DNA of 64,000 nt from Sphingomonas yabuuchiae (GTDB lineage: Bacteria > Pseudomonadota > Alphaproteobacteria > Sphingomonadales > Sphingomonadaceae). Shown piece after piece: positions 35,026 through 43,891 of the stretch; within the stretch, counting starts at the first letter, position 1, and each line of letters begins with the position of its first letter. The position numbers and the translations under genes were made by a program. The stretch is from contig NZ_LDTF01000094.1 of assembly GCF_001477495.1 (NCBI RefSeq), forward strand, positions 1-64,000. Reading direction: 5' to 3'. Under the pieces are notes generated by a model. The model was not told the DNA's origin. It made no database searches and was given only the letters and a program-made list of their open reading frames with translations.

Positions 35026-35813
35026 TCTGCGTTGCCATCGCGAACCAGAAGGGTGGGGTGGGTAAGACCACCAGCGCCATCAACCTCGCCACCGCCCTGG
35101 CGGCTACGGGGCTGAACGTCCTGCTGATCGATCTCGATCCCCAGGGGAACGCCTCGACCGGGCTGGGCATTCCCAACAGCCAGCGCATGTTCTCCAGCTA
35201 TCATGTGCTGCTGGGCGAGGCGCGGATCGACGACGCCGTGGTGCACAGCCAGGTGCCGCGTCTGGACGTCGTACCCGCCACGGTCGACCTGTCGGGGGCC
35301 GAGCTGGAACTGGTCGATTTCGAGAACCGGACGCACCGGCTGGACCATGCGCTACGCCGGACACAGGGCAATTGGGACATCGTGCTGGTGGATTGTCCGC
35401 CTTCGCTGGGCCTGCTGACGATCAACGCGATGGTTGCGTCCGACTCGTTGTTCGTGCCGTTGCAGTGCGAATTCTTCGCGCTGGAGGGGCTGTCGCAACT
35501 GCTGACTACGGTCGAGCGAATCCGTGCGCGGTTCAATCCGGGGCTCGCGATCCTGGGCGTGGCCTTGACGATGTATGACCGGCGCAACCGGCTGACCGAC
35601 CAGGTGTCGGCCGATGTGCGCGCCGTTTTGGGGGGTGTAGTGTTCGATACGGTGATTCCGCGCAACGTCCGGCTGTCGGAGGCCCCTAGCCATGGTTTGC
35701 CCGCGTTGATCTATGACCATCGCTGCGTCGGCAGCCAGGCTTATATCGCGCTGGCCCGCGAATTGATCGCGCGGCTGCCGCTCGGTAGCCAGCCGGGAGC
35801 GGCAGCGGCATGA
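35022..35813 (+). CDS. parA: Chromosome partitioning ATPase ParA
   Basis: Walker-type ATPase of 263 residues driving ParB-parS segregation. The deviant Walker A motif is NQKGGVGKTTSAINLA; LLIDLDPQGNASTG is motif A', and DIVLVDCPPSLGLLT is Walker B. The DNA-binding residues in the C-terminal helices are not resolvable by eye. The start ATG overlaps the rsmG stop and its stop overlaps parB (ATGA), so rsmG-parA-parB are coupled. Confidence 0.97.
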   Translation: MICVAIANQKGGVGKTTSAINLATALAATGLNVLLIDLDPQGNASTGLGIPNSQRMFSSYHVLLGEARIDDAVVHSQVPRLDVVPATVDLSGAELELVDFENRTHRLDHALRRTQGNWDIVLVDCPPSLGLLTINAMVASDSLFVPLQCEFFALEGLSQLLTTVERIRARFNPGLAILGVALTMYDRRNRLTDQVSADVRAVLGGVVFDTVIPRNVRLSEAPSHGLPALIYDHRCVGSQAYIALARELIARLPLGSQPGAAAA

Positions 35814-36733
35814 GCGGCGAGACGGCCAAGCGTCCGCGCCCCGGTCTGGGCCGCGGTCTGGGCGCCTTGCTCGGCGATATTGCGCGTGAGGCGCCGATCC
35901 GGCCGGGCGATCAGCCCACGCCGGGGGGCGTGCGGATGCTGCCCGTCGGCTCGTTGCAGCCGCATCCCGATCAGCCGCGTCGCCATTTCGAGGAAGCCGC
36001 GCTCGACGAACTCGCCGCCTCGATCGCCGCGCGTGGCCTGATCCAGCCCATCGTCGTGCGCCCGCATGGCAAGGACTATCAGATCGTCGCGGGCGAACGC
36101 CGCTGGCGCGCCGCCCAGCGCGCGCGGCTGCACGAGGTGCCAGTCGTCGTCCGGGACTTTGACGACGCACAGACGCTCGAAGTCGCGCTGATCGAAAATA
36201 TCCAGCGGCAGGACCTGAACGCGATCGAAGAGGCGCAGGCCTATCAGCGGCTGGCGGGTGAGTTCGGCCACACCCAGGAGGCGCTGGCCAAGATCGTCCA
36301 CAAGTCGCGCAGCCATGTCGCCAACCTGCTGCGCCTGCTCGAACTGCCCGATACGGTGCAGGGGCAGGTGGTCAGCGGCGCGCTGTCGATGGGCCACGCC
36401 CGGGCGCTGCTGGGCGCGAACGAGGTCGAGGCGCTGGCCGATCAGGTCATCGCGCGCGGCCTGAGCGTTCGTGAAACCGAGAAGCTGACCCGCGAAGCCA
36501 AGGGCGGTGGCCGTAAGGGATCGGACGAGGGCGAGAAGGGCGCCGCCAAGCTGCCGCCGGGGCAGGACGCGGCGGATGCCGATATCGCTGCGCTGGAAGG
36601 GCAGCTCGCCGACCTGCTCGGCCTGTCGGTGCGCATCGCGCATGGCGAGAAGGGGGGGACGCTCACCCTGAGCTATTCGACGCTCGATCAGCTGGACATG
36701 GTATGCCAGCGCCTGACCGGTGAGGGTATTTGA
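35810..36733 (+). CDS. parB: Chromosome partitioning protein ParB
   Basis: CTP-dependent DNA clamp of 307 residues that binds parS. The N-terminal MSGETAKRPRPGLGRGLGAL stretch contains the ParA-interacting basic motif. The CTPase domain includes IAARGLIQPIVVRP and GERRWRAAQRA; the helix-turn-helix region includes KIVHKSRSHVANLLRLLELP. The C-terminal dimer domain is after about residue 255. Three candidate target sites lie in the preceding 8.4 kb. It is the last gene of the mnmG-rsmG-parA-parB operon. Confidence 0.97.
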   Translation: MSGETAKRPRPGLGRGLGALLGDIAREAPIRPGDQPTPGGVRMLPVGSLQPHPDQPRRHFEEAALDELAASIAARGLIQPIVVRPHGKDYQIVAGERRWRAAQRARLHEVPVVVRDFDDAQTLEVALIENIQRQDLNAIEEAQAYQRLAGEFGHTQEALAKIVHKSRSHVANLLRLLELPDTVQGQVVSGALSMGHARALLGANEVEALADQVIARGLSVRETEKLTREAKGGGRKGSDEGEKGAAKLPPGQDAADADIAALEGQLADLLGLSVRIAHGEKGGTLTLSYSTLDQLDMVCQRLTGEGI

Positions 36734-36810
36734 AAGGGATACGCCAGCATCCTTCTGGGACCGGCGCAATTTTCCTTTGATTTTTAACGGGGGCTGATCA
36801 CTCCCAAGCT

Positions 36811-36951
36811 CCGTTCACGCTGAGCGAAGTCGAAACGCACGCCTGGCGCTACGCCATGATCCATTCCCATAGCCTTCGACTTCGGCGCGATGCGCCGAAG
36901 TTTATCCTGAGCGGCTGGCTTCCAGCCAGCCGAAGGACTCAGGCTGAACGG
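36811..36951. repeat. Composite family B repeat between parB and the HAD gene
   Basis: A diverged 28-mer copy at 36811-36836, then CCTTCGACTTCGGCGCGATG with a GGCGC-GAT-GCGCC hairpin, and CTCAGGCTGAACGG at 36938-36951 completing the inverted partner. GGCTGGCTTCCAGCCAGCC lies between. It separates the convergent genes. Confidence 0.75.
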
Positions 36952-36964
36952 ACGTGGAGCATGT

Positions 36965-37633
36965 TCAGAATCCCAGTTCGCGGCGGACGTCCTCATAATC
37001 CTGCGCGATCGCGGCGACACCGATGTCGCGCAGTCTCTGGTCATGGCCGATGGCGCAATGCGTTCCCATGCACATGCCGATGACATGACCGCCGCTCGCC
37101 ACCGCACCGGTCGCACCGACGGGGGAGTCCTCCAGGATCGCGCAATTCTCGATCCGTACGTCCAGTTGCTCGGCCGCATGGAGATAGAGGTCGGGGGCGG
37201 GCTTGCCGCGCGTGACATGCTCGCGGCCGCTATAGATATGATCGCCGAACAGGTCGCGCAGGCCGATATGGCGCAGATGCCGGTCGATCCAGACGGTCGG
37301 GCTGGACGAGACGATCGCCTTGGGGAAATCGACGGGGAGCGATTTCACGAACGCCACCGCGCCGCCGATCGCCGCCACGCCCTCGGCCATGGCGCGAACA
37401 TCCTCGGCCCGGCGCGCCTCGTAGAAACTTTCAGGCAGGGTGTGGCCGATGCGCCCCTCGATCGTCGCGATGAAGTCCTTGCCCGCCAGCCCCATATAAT
37501 GGTGCATCGCTTCTTCGGGCGTATGCGGGTGGCCGTTGGCGCTCAGCCATTCGGCGAGGTGGCGATTGCCCTCATATTCGCTGTCGATCAGGACGCCGTC
37601 GAAATCGAACAGCAGCGCGGCGAAGCGGCTCAT
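36965..37633 (-). CDS. HAD superfamily phosphatase (PGP/beta-PGM-like)
   Basis: HAD hydrolase of 222 residues. Motif I is LLFDFDGVLIDSEYEG with the nucleophile aspartate and the +2 aspartate, motif II is AIVSSSPTVW, motif III is the lysine of RGKPAPDLYLHA, and motif IV is AILEDSPVGATGAVASGG. The helical cap domain (15-90) is the C1 type of phosphoglycolate phosphatase and sugar phosphatases. It shares a 4-base overlap with the YggS gene upstream. The substrate is not determinable. Confidence 0.87.
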   Translation of the reverse strand: MSRFAALLFDFDGVLIDSEYEGNRHLAEWLSANGHPHTPEEAMHHYMGLAGKDFIATIEGRIGHTLPESFYEARRAEDVRAMAEGVAAIGGAVAFVKSLPVDFPKAIVSSSPTVWIDRHLRHIGLRDLFGDHIYSGREHVTRGKPAPDLYLHAAEQLDVRIENCAILEDSPVGATGAVASGGHVIGMCMGTHCAIGHDQRLRDIGVAAIAQDYEDVRRELGF

Positions 37634-38289
37634 GCGCGCGCTCCGAACAGCGCACTGCCGATGCGGACATGGCTGGCCCCCAGCATCGCGGCGACCTCGT
37701 AATCCTCGGACATGCCCATGCTGAGCTTCGCCAGTCCTAGTTCACGCGCCATCTTGGCGAGCAGCGCGAAATAGGGGGCGGCGTCCAGCCCGTGCGGCGG
37801 GATCGCCATCAGGCCGATGATGGGCAGACCGGCGCTACGGGCCGCTTCCAGCATGGCAGGGGCCTCGGCGATGGCGCAGCCGCCCTTCTGGTCCTCGTCG
37901 CCGATATTGACCTGAAGGAAACAGTCGGGCCGCTTGCCGCTCTTGTCCATCGCCTCGGCCAGCGCGGCGATCAGCGAGGGGCGGTCGACCGTGTGGATCA
38001 CGTCGAAGAGCGCAACCGCGTCGGCGGCCTTGTTCGATTGGAGCTGGCCGATCAGGTGAAGCTCGACGCCGGGATAGGCGGCGCGCAGATCGGGCCATTT
38101 GGCGGCGGCCTCCTGCACCCGGTTTTCGCCGAAGATGCGGTGTCCGGCCTCCAGCAGCGGGCGGATCGTGTCGGCTTCATGCGTCTTCGACACCGCGATC
38201 AGGGTCGGGGTCGCGTGCTGCCCGAGCTTCGCGGCGTGCTGAAGCTGGGCGGAGACGGTGGCAAGGCGGGAAACGCTGTCGTCGGTCAT
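37630..38289 (-). CDS. YggS family PLP homeostasis protein
   Basis: PLP-binding TIM-barrel protein of 219 residues (PLPBP/YggS/ProSC). The Schiff-base lysine is in LIAVSKTHEADTI, FGENRVQEAAAKWP follows, ELHLIGQLQSNKA is the central signature, and LSMGMSEDYEVAAMLGASHVRIGSALFGAR is the phosphate-binding end. It buffers PLP and affects amino acid and keto acid balance in other bacteria. It is divergent from the ThiE-like gene with only 22 bases between starts. Confidence 0.92.
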   Translation of the reverse strand: MTDDSVSRLATVSAQLQHAAKLGQHATPTLIAVSKTHEADTIRPLLEAGHRIFGENRVQEAAAKWPDLRAAYPGVELHLIGQLQSNKAADAVALFDVIHTVDRPSLIAALAEAMDKSGKRPDCFLQVNIGDEDQKGGCAIAEAPAMLEAARSAGLPIIGLMAIPPHGLDAAPYFALLAKMARELGLAKLSMGMSEDYEVAAMLGASHVRIGSALFGARA

Positions 38290-38298
38290 GCCCGGCGC

Positions 38299-38304
38299 TA
38301 TAAT
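38299..38304 (+). promoter_or_regulatory. Candidate -10 element for the ThiE-like gene
   Basis: A perfect TATAAT ends 7 bases before ATG 38312. No good -35 is present 17 bases upstream (CTGTCG). If used, the transcript would start at or next to the ATG and be leaderless. Confidence 0.35.
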
Positions 38305-38311
38305 GCCCCCG

Positions 38312-38818
38312 ATGGCCGACCGATACCCCGTGACATGGCTGATGACCGACGAGCGGCTGGGGGAGGGGCTTTGGACCGCGCTGCGCAGGCTGCCGCCCGG
38401 ATCGGGGGTGGTGTTCCGTCACCACGCGACGCCCCCGGCCGAGCGGCGGGCGATTCACCGCCGGGTCCGGCGAATCGCTAAGGCGCGGAGGCTGGTTCTG
38501 TTGGTGGCCGGAGGTGGTTTGCCTGGGGATGGCGTGCATAAGGCGGGGCGGGGCAGTGGGCTGCGAAGCTGGCCTGCGCATAATCGGGCGGAAGCGGTCG
38601 CGGGATGGCGCGCCGGGGCCGACCTTTTGTTCGTCTCGCCGATCTTCCCCACGCGCACGCATCCCGGCGCTCCGGCGCTGGGTCCGGCAAGGGCGAACAG
38701 GATCGGACGCGGGCTTGGTCTGCCGCGAATCGCATTGGGCGGTATGAATGCGCAACGCTTTCGTCGGTTGCGCGGGGTGTTTCAGGGCTGGGCGGCAATC
38801 GATGCTTGGGCGGCCTAA
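38312..38818 (+). CDS. Short thiamine phosphate synthase-like protein
   Basis: TIM-barrel type protein of 168 residues resembling ThiE/TenI: WLMTDERLGEGLWTALRRLP at the start, RAGADLLFVSPIFPTRTHPG in the phosphate-binding middle, and GLPRIALGGMNAQRFRRL at the end. It is shorter than ThiE (about 210 residues), and several substrate residues are not obvious, so it may be a TenI-like regulator or degenerate paralogue. ATG 38303 is an alternative start. Its start is 22 bases from the divergent YggS gene. Confidence 0.7.
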   Translation: MADRYPVTWLMTDERLGEGLWTALRRLPPGSGVVFRHHATPPAERRAIHRRVRRIAKARRLVLLVAGGGLPGDGVHKAGRGSGLRSWPAHNRAEAVAGWRAGADLLFVSPIFPTRTHPGAPALGPARANRIGRGLGLPRIALGGMNAQRFRRLRGVFQGWAAIDAWAA

Positions 38819-39441
38819 GGGCGAGTCTGGCTACTGACCGCGTTCGCCAGACGGAAAGTAACGCTGAGGTCGCGTATGCCGACAGGCGCGATGTCTGGAG
38901 ACTCGCTATGTGGCGGCGCAATCGCGAGTTTGCCGGCGGCGATCTTGCAAACTGTCTCGTCCACGGCACCGCCGCCCGATTGGACGATCTGGCATTCGGT
39001 TATGCGGCCCTTGGCATTGAAATAGATGCGCGCTGTGACCGGTGCGGGCGGGGCAGTCTGCGACGCGGGTAGCGTCAGCATGAGCTGGATGTTGGACGAT
39101 ATCGCGGGGGACCCTATTGACCAGGCCATCACCTCGCGATGGGTGCCGCTGACGGGAGAGCCGGTCGCATCGATCGCATGTTTGAACCGGGCCTTGCGGC
39201 GCAGCAGGGCGCAGGTTCCCGTATCGAGCGTCGCCGATCCGCTGCTTTCGGTAACGACGCAGTTCGTCACGCGACCGTGATCGTCGACGGACAGAAGCGT
39301 GCTGACGATTCCGCTCTCATCCTTCTGTGCGGCGCGGGCAGGATAGTCACCGGGCTGAAGGGCCAGGTTCAGAAGCCGGGGTGGTTGCGCGAGGGTGGCG
39401 GGTTGCTGAACTGCCAAGGCCAGGATTGTCAGGACGGCCAA
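38815..39441 (-). CDS. Exported protein with two TonB-C-like domains
   Basis: Protein of 208 residues. A short hydrophobic export signal (MAVLTILALAVQQPATLAQ) is followed by two similar halves. Each resembles a TonB C-terminal beta-alpha-beta unit: SVDDHGRVTNCVVTESSGSA..LDTGTCALLRRKARF, and IYFNAKGRITECQIVQSGGG..VDETVCKIAAGKLAI. The paired cysteines in each half suggest one disulphide per unit. TTG 39441 was chosen because AAAGGGGG lies about 6 bases upstream. The gene is 21 bases after the beta-barrel-like gene, so they are one operon. There is no TonB membrane anchor of normal length, so it is unlikely to be a classical energy transducer. Confidence 0.65.
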   Translation of the reverse strand: MAVLTILALAVQQPATLAQPPRLLNLALQPGDYPARAAQKDESGIVSTLLSVDDHGRVTNCVVTESSGSATLDTGTCALLRRKARFKHAIDATGSPVSGTHREVMAWSIGSPAISSNIQLMLTLPASQTAPPAPVTARIYFNAKGRITECQIVQSGGGAVDETVCKIAAGKLAIAPPHSESPDIAPVGIRDLSVTFRLANAVSSQTRP

Positions 39442-39462
39442 GCGTTCCCCCTTTGACCGACT

Positions 39463-40173
39463 TTAGAAGCGGAAGGCCGTTCCCAGATAGACCGCCTGGC
39501 TGTTGCGGCGATCGTCGTCGATCCGGGCCAGACGTTCGCGATCCGAGCGATAGCGGACACCCGCCGTCACATCCAGGTTGCGGGTCAGCGAATAGGACCC
39601 GCCCATGTCCAGCGAATAGCTGGCGGGCATGTCGATCATCTTCGGCGCATTGTCGAGCGGACGGTCGGTCGAGGCCTTCACGCGGCCGGTGAAGCGATTC
39701 GCGGTGTAGCTGACCGCCACATCGGCGCTTTCGCGGCTACCCGGCAGACCGGCCAGATCGACGCGTGCGATATCGCCCGATAGCGCGACACGCTTCCAGC
39801 CGACCGACACCCCCAGATTATAGGAGATCGGGGCCAAGCCGACGGTCGGCGCGGTGTTGGCGGCGACCCGTTCCTCATTGGTGCGGCTACTCTGCGCGCG
39901 CACCGCGACGGTCACGGGGCGGTTGACGCCGCGCTGGCTCTCCGCCGGGGTAAAGCGCAGGTCGCCCGCATCGAGTCCACTCTTGGCGAAGATGGCGGCG
40001 AGCCGGGGGTCTGCGGCGGACGGGGTGAACCCGCCACGGCCGAGCAGACTGAGCCCCCGCGCCTTGATCGGGTGCTTATTCTGGTCGACCGCGCCGATGG
40101 CGGGCGCGACCATCGCGGTCGTGGCGGCAAGCGCCCCGATTGCGATTCCGATCACGATACGCCCGAACGACAC
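39463..40173 (-). CDS. Putative porin-like outer membrane beta-barrel protein
   Basis: Exported protein of 236 residues. GTG 40173 has AAGGGGTGG upstream and starts a signal peptide (IVIGIAIGALAATTAMVAPAIGA). The C-terminal two thirds show alternating strands (ISYNLGVSVGWKRVALSGDI, YSLDMGGSYSLTRNLDVTAG) and end in LGTAFRF, a C-terminal Phe preceded by alternating residues as recognised by BamA. It is short for a 16-strand porin; 8-10 strands fit better. It is co-transcribed with the tandem TonB-C-like gene. The function is unknown. Confidence 0.68.
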   Translation of the reverse strand: MSFGRIVIGIAIGALAATTAMVAPAIGAVDQNKHPIKARGLSLLGRGGFTPSAADPRLAAIFAKSGLDAGDLRFTPAESQRGVNRPVTVAVRAQSSRTNEERVAANTAPTVGLAPISYNLGVSVGWKRVALSGDIARVDLAGLPGSRESADVAVSYTANRFTGRVKASTDRPLDNAPKMIDMPASYSLDMGGSYSLTRNLDVTAGVRYRSDRERLARIDDDRRNSQAVYLGTAFRF

Positions 40174-40405
40174 GGTCCACCCCTTTTTATGAGACCCTTT
40201 TACAAGATTGCTCCTAACATGGAATCGGGCGTGAGCGATCCCATTGTTACGCCCGTGATCGCGAATCTTGTCCGAGTGTTGCGCAACTTCCACAGAATCG
40301 GTCGCATCGTCCATGATGTCCCGACGCTTGCCGGGGTGTCGGCACCCCTGTAGAGGCTATAGGCAACCCTTATTCCCGTCCTTCATCGCAGTCAGGATAA
40401 TGCCG

Positions 40406-40840
40406 ATGCTTCGCCGTTCCGCCACCGCGTTCGCGGTAATCGCCGCTTTGTCGCTCGGCGCCTGTGCCGGCAAGAAGGAGCGCCCGCAGGGCGATCTGGC
40501 CGCGTCGAAGATCACCACGATCGGCGTCAATTCCTATCTGTGGCGCGCCAGCCTCGACACGCTGAGCTTCATGCCGCTGGCCGAGACGGATTCGAACGGC
40601 GGCGTCATCGTCACCGACTGGTACGTCAACCCGCAGGTCCCGACCGAGCGGATGAAGGTTACCGTCACCATCCTCGACCAGGATCTGCGCGCCGATGCGC
40701 TGCGCGTGACCGCGCTGCGTGAAGTCAATCGCGGCGGCCAGTGGGTGGAGGCGCCGGTGCAGGCGGCCACCATCCAGAAGCTGGAAGACATCATCCTCAC
40801 CAAGGCGCGCGACCTGCGCCGCGCCTCGATCACGAAGTAA
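40406..40840 (+). CDS. DUF3576 lipoprotein
   Basis: Predicted lipoprotein of 144 residues: signal ATAFAVIAALSLGAC gives Cys at about residue 19. The body (ITTIGVNSYLWRASLDTLSF, GGVIVTDWYVNPQVPTERMK, ALRVTALREVNRGGQWVEAP) is characteristic of DUF3576, conserved in alphaproteobacteria and regularly next to leuS. ATG 40406 has AGGA 8 bases upstream; ATG 40400 is too close to it. It lies 12 bases before leuS and is probably in an operon leuS-lptE-holA. A role in envelope assembly is suggested only by the lptE neighbourhood. Confidence 0.85.
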   Translation: MLRRSATAFAVIAALSLGACAGKKERPQGDLAASKITTIGVNSYLWRASLDTLSFMPLAETDSNGGVIVTDWYVNPQVPTERMKVTVTILDQDLRADALRVTALREVNRGGQWVEAPVQAATIQKLEDIILTKARDLRRASITK

Positions 40841-40852
40841 AAGACGACCCGA

Positions 40853-43354
40853 ATGGCCTCGCGTTACAATGCCCTGAAATCGGATTCGACCTGGCAGCGG
40901 ATCTGGGAGGAGCGGCGCACCTTCGCCGCCGACGATCACAGCCCCAAGCCCCGGTCCTATGTCCTTGAGATGTTCCCCTATCCGTCGGGGCGCATCCATA
41001 TGGGGCATGTCCGCAACTATACGATGGGCGACGTGCTGGCGCGCTATCGGCGGATGATCGGGCATGAGGTTCTCCACCCGATGGGCTGGGACGCGTTCGG
41101 CATGCCCGCCGAGAATGCCGCGATGGAAAAGGGCGTCCATCCGGGCGGCTGGACCCGCGACAATATCGCGACGATGAAGGCGCAGCTGAAGCGGCTGGGC
41201 TTCGCGCTCGACTGGACGCGCGAGATCGCGACGTGCGAGCCCGATTATTACGGGCATGAGCAGGCGCTGTTCCTCGATCTGTATGCGGGCGGGCTGGTTT
41301 ACCGGAAGGAATCGGCGGTCAACTGGGACCCGGTCGACATGACCGTGCTGGCCAACGAGCAGGTGATCGACGGGCGCGGCTGGCGCTCGGGCGCACTGGT
41401 CGAGAAGCGCAAGCTGAACCAGTGGTTCCTCAAGATCACCGACTTTGCCGACGAGCTGCTGAAGGGTCTGACGACGCTCGAGCATTGGCCCGACAAGGTG
41501 AAGCTGATGCAGGAGAACTGGATCGGCCGCAGCAAGGGCCTCCAGTTCCGTTTCGCGCCCGTCGCACCCTTCGCGACGCCGATCGAGGTCTATTCGACCC
41601 GTCCCGACACGATTTTCGGCGCCAGCTTCGTCGCGATCGCGGCCGACCACCCGATCGCCCGCGAACTGGCCGAGACGAACGCCGACGCGGCCGCCTTCAT
41701 CGAGCGGTGCAAGGCGGGCGGCACCACCGCGGCCGAGCTGGAGACGCAGGAAAAGCTGGGCTTCGACACCGGTTATCGGATGCAGCATCCGATGGACGCC
41801 GCCATCACCCTGCCGGTCTATATCGCGAACTTCGTGCTGATGGATTACGGCACGGGCGCGGTGATGGGCGTGCCCGCGCATGACCAGCGCGACCTGGATT
41901 TCGCGCGCAAATACGGCCTGAGCGTCACCCGCGTCGTCGCCGATGGCGACACGACCGCGCCGGTATTCGAGGGCGACACCGCCTATACCGGCACCGGCCG
42001 TCTGGTGAATTCCGGACCGCTCGACGGCATGGATGTCGAGGCCGCCAAGGCCGCCGTCATCGCGCGGGCCGAGGGTGAAGGCTGGGGCCAGGGTCAAACC
42101 GTGTACCGCCTGCGCGACTGGGGGGTCAGCCGCCAGCGTTACTGGGGCACGCCGATCCCGATCATCCATTGCGAGACCTGCGGCGCGGTGCCGGTCCCCA
42201 AGGACCAGTTGCCGGTAACGTTGCCCGAGGACGTGACCTTCGACGTCCCCGGCAACCCGCTCGACCGGCATGCGACGTGGAAGCATGTCGACTGCCCGAC
42301 CTGCGGCAAGCCCGCCCGGCGGGAGACCGACACACTCGACACCTTCGTCGATTCGTCCTGGTATTTCATCCGCTTCGCCAGCCAGCCCAAGGATCGTCCG
42401 TTCGATCCCGAGGTGGTGAAGCAGTGGCTGCCGGTCGGCCAATATATCGGCGGCGTCGAGCATGCGATCCTGCACTTGCTCTATGCCCGCTTCTGGACCC
42501 GTGCGCTCAAGCATATTGGCCTGATCGACGTGGCCGAGCCCTTTGCGGGCCTGTTCACGCAGGGCATGGTCACGCACGAGAGCTACAAGTCCTCGGACGG
42601 CCGCTGGCTTGCGCCCGGCGAAATCCGCGACGGCATCGAGATCGCAACCGGCCAGCCGATCACGGTCGGCCGCGTTGAGAAGATGTCCAAGTCCAAGAAG
42701 AACACCGTCGATCCCGAGCCCATCGTGGACCAGTATGGCGCGGACGCGGTGCGCTGGTTCATGCTGTCCGACAGCCCGCCCGAGCGTGATCTGCCCTGGT
42801 CGGAGTCGGGCATCGAGGGCTCGTGGCGCTTCGTCCAGCGGCTGTGGCGTTTGTTCGACGGGTCGGAAGCCGCCGAGGGCGAAGACAAGGCGCTCTCGCG
42901 CAAACTGCACCAGACCATCGCGGGCGTGGCTGCGGACATCGAGGCGCTGGCCTTCAACAAGGCGGTTGCCAAGCTGTACGAGTTGGTCAACGCCATCGAA
43001 AAGGCCAAGCCGTCGGCCGCCCGCAACGAGGCGATCCGCACCACCATGTTGCTGGTCGCGCCGATGGTCCCGCACATGGCCGAGGAAGCCTGGGCCGGGA
43101 TGGGGCAAGAGGGGCTGATCGCCGATGCCGCCTGGCCGGTGGTCGACGAAAGCCTGTTGGTCGAGGATGAGGTCACGGTCGCGGTGCAGGTCAACGGCAA
43201 GCTGCGCGACACGCTGACCGTCGCCAAGGGGCTGCCGAAGGACCAGCTGGAGGCGACCGCACTGGCGTCCGAGAAGATCGTCCGTGCGCTCGACGGTGCC
43301 ACTCCGAAAAAGGTGATCGTGGTGCCCGACCGTCTGGTGAACATCGTCGCATGA
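40853..43354 (+). CDS. leuS: Leucyl-tRNA synthetase
   Basis: Class I synthetase of 833 residues. The HIGH motif is [16 protein letters not shown], the editing domain contains [20 protein letters not shown] and [22 protein letters not shown], the zinc-like [20 protein letters not shown] modules are present, and the KMSKS motif is [16 protein letters not shown]. The anticodon domain and the C-terminal [13 protein letters not shown] follow. It overlaps lptE by 4 bases. Confidence 0.97.
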   Translation: MASRYNALKSDSTWQRIWEERRTFAADDHSPKPRSYVLEMFPYPSGRIHMGHVRNYTMGDVLARYRRMIGHEVLHPMGWDAFGMPAENAAMEKGVHPGGWTRDNIATMKAQLKRLGFALDWTREIATCEPDYYGHEQALFLDLYAGGLVYRKESAVNWDPVDMTVLANEQVIDGRGWRSGALVEKRKLNQWFLKITDFADELLKGLTTLEHWPDKVKLMQENWIGRSKGLQFRFAPVAPFATPIEVYSTRPDTIFGASFVAIAADHPIARELAETNADAAAFIERCKAGGTTAAELETQEKLGFDTGYRMQHPMDAAITLPVYIANFVLMDYGTGAVMGVPAHDQRDLDFARKYGLSVTRVVADGDTTAPVFEGDTAYTGTGRLVNSGPLDGMDVEAAKAAVIARAEGEGWGQGQTVYRLRDWGVSRQRYWGTPIPIIHCETCGAVPVPKDQLPVTLPEDVTFDVPGNPLDRHATWKHVDCPTCGKPARRETDTLDTFVDSSWYFIRFASQPKDRPFDPEVVKQWLPVGQYIGGVEHAILHLLYARFWTRALKHIGLIDVAEPFAGLFTQGMVTHESYKSSDGRWLAPGEIRDGIEIATGQPITVGRVEKMSKSKKNTVDPEPIVDQYGADAVRWFMLSDSPPERDLPWSESGIEGSWRFVQRLWRLFDGSEAAEGEDKALSRKLHQTIAGVAADIEALAFNKAVAKLYELVNAIEKAKPSAARNEAIRTTMLLVAPMVPHMAEEAWAGMGQEGLIADAAWPVVDESLLVEDEVTVAVQVNGKLRDTLTVAKGLPKDQLEATALASEKIVRALDGATPKKVIVVPDRLVNIVA

Positions 43355-43878
43355 GCCGTGTCCTTCCCCCGATCGCCGCCGGTCTGGCGCTGACCCTGGG
43401 CCTGTCGGGTTGTGGGCTGCATCCGCTCTATGCGGGTGGCGGCTCCGGCCCGGTGGCGAATGCCCTGTCGCAGATCGAGGTCGCACCGATTCAGGGGAAG
43501 GCGGGCTGGCTGATGGCCAATGCGCTGAACGACCGGCTGGGCGGCAAGACGGGGGCGGCGCGCTATCGCCTGGACGTGAAGCTGGACGACCAGATTCGCG
43601 GGCTTGGCGTGCGGCGCGACGACTCGGTGGTGCGCGAACGGCGCATCCTGCGCGCGCGCTACCAGCTGGTCGATCAGACCAGCAATGCGGTGCTGGTCGA
43701 CGCCACCGCCGGATCGGATGCCGGGATCGACGTGGTCCGTTCCGAATATGCCACCATCGCGGCGGAAAATACCGCGCTGGAACGGCTGTCGGTAATCGTC
43801 GCGGACGAGATCGTCGCGCGGCTGGCCACCTATGCCCGGTCGCGGCCCGGCGAGGCGATGGTCCCCGCCCGCCCGTGA
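43351..43878 (+). CDS. lptE: LPS assembly lipoprotein LptE
   Basis: Lipoprotein partner of LptD at the outer membrane, 175 residues. The signal ends [10 protein letters not shown], with GLHPLYA directly after the cysteine as in alphaproteobacterial Lpt[21 protein letters not shown] and [19 protein letters not shown] are family features. It is translationally coupled to leuS (ATGA) and followed by holA within 13 bases, the standard leuS-lptE-holA order. Confidence 0.9.
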   Translation: MSRVLPPIAAGLALTLGLSGCGLHPLYAGGGSGPVANALSQIEVAPIQGKAGWLMANALNDRLGGKTGAARYRLDVKLDDQIRGLGVRRDDSVVRERRILRARYQLVDQTSNAVLVDATAGSDAGIDVVRSEYATIAAENTALERLSVIVADEIVARLATYARSRPGEAMVPARP

Positions 43879-43891
43879 AGGCGCCCCGATC

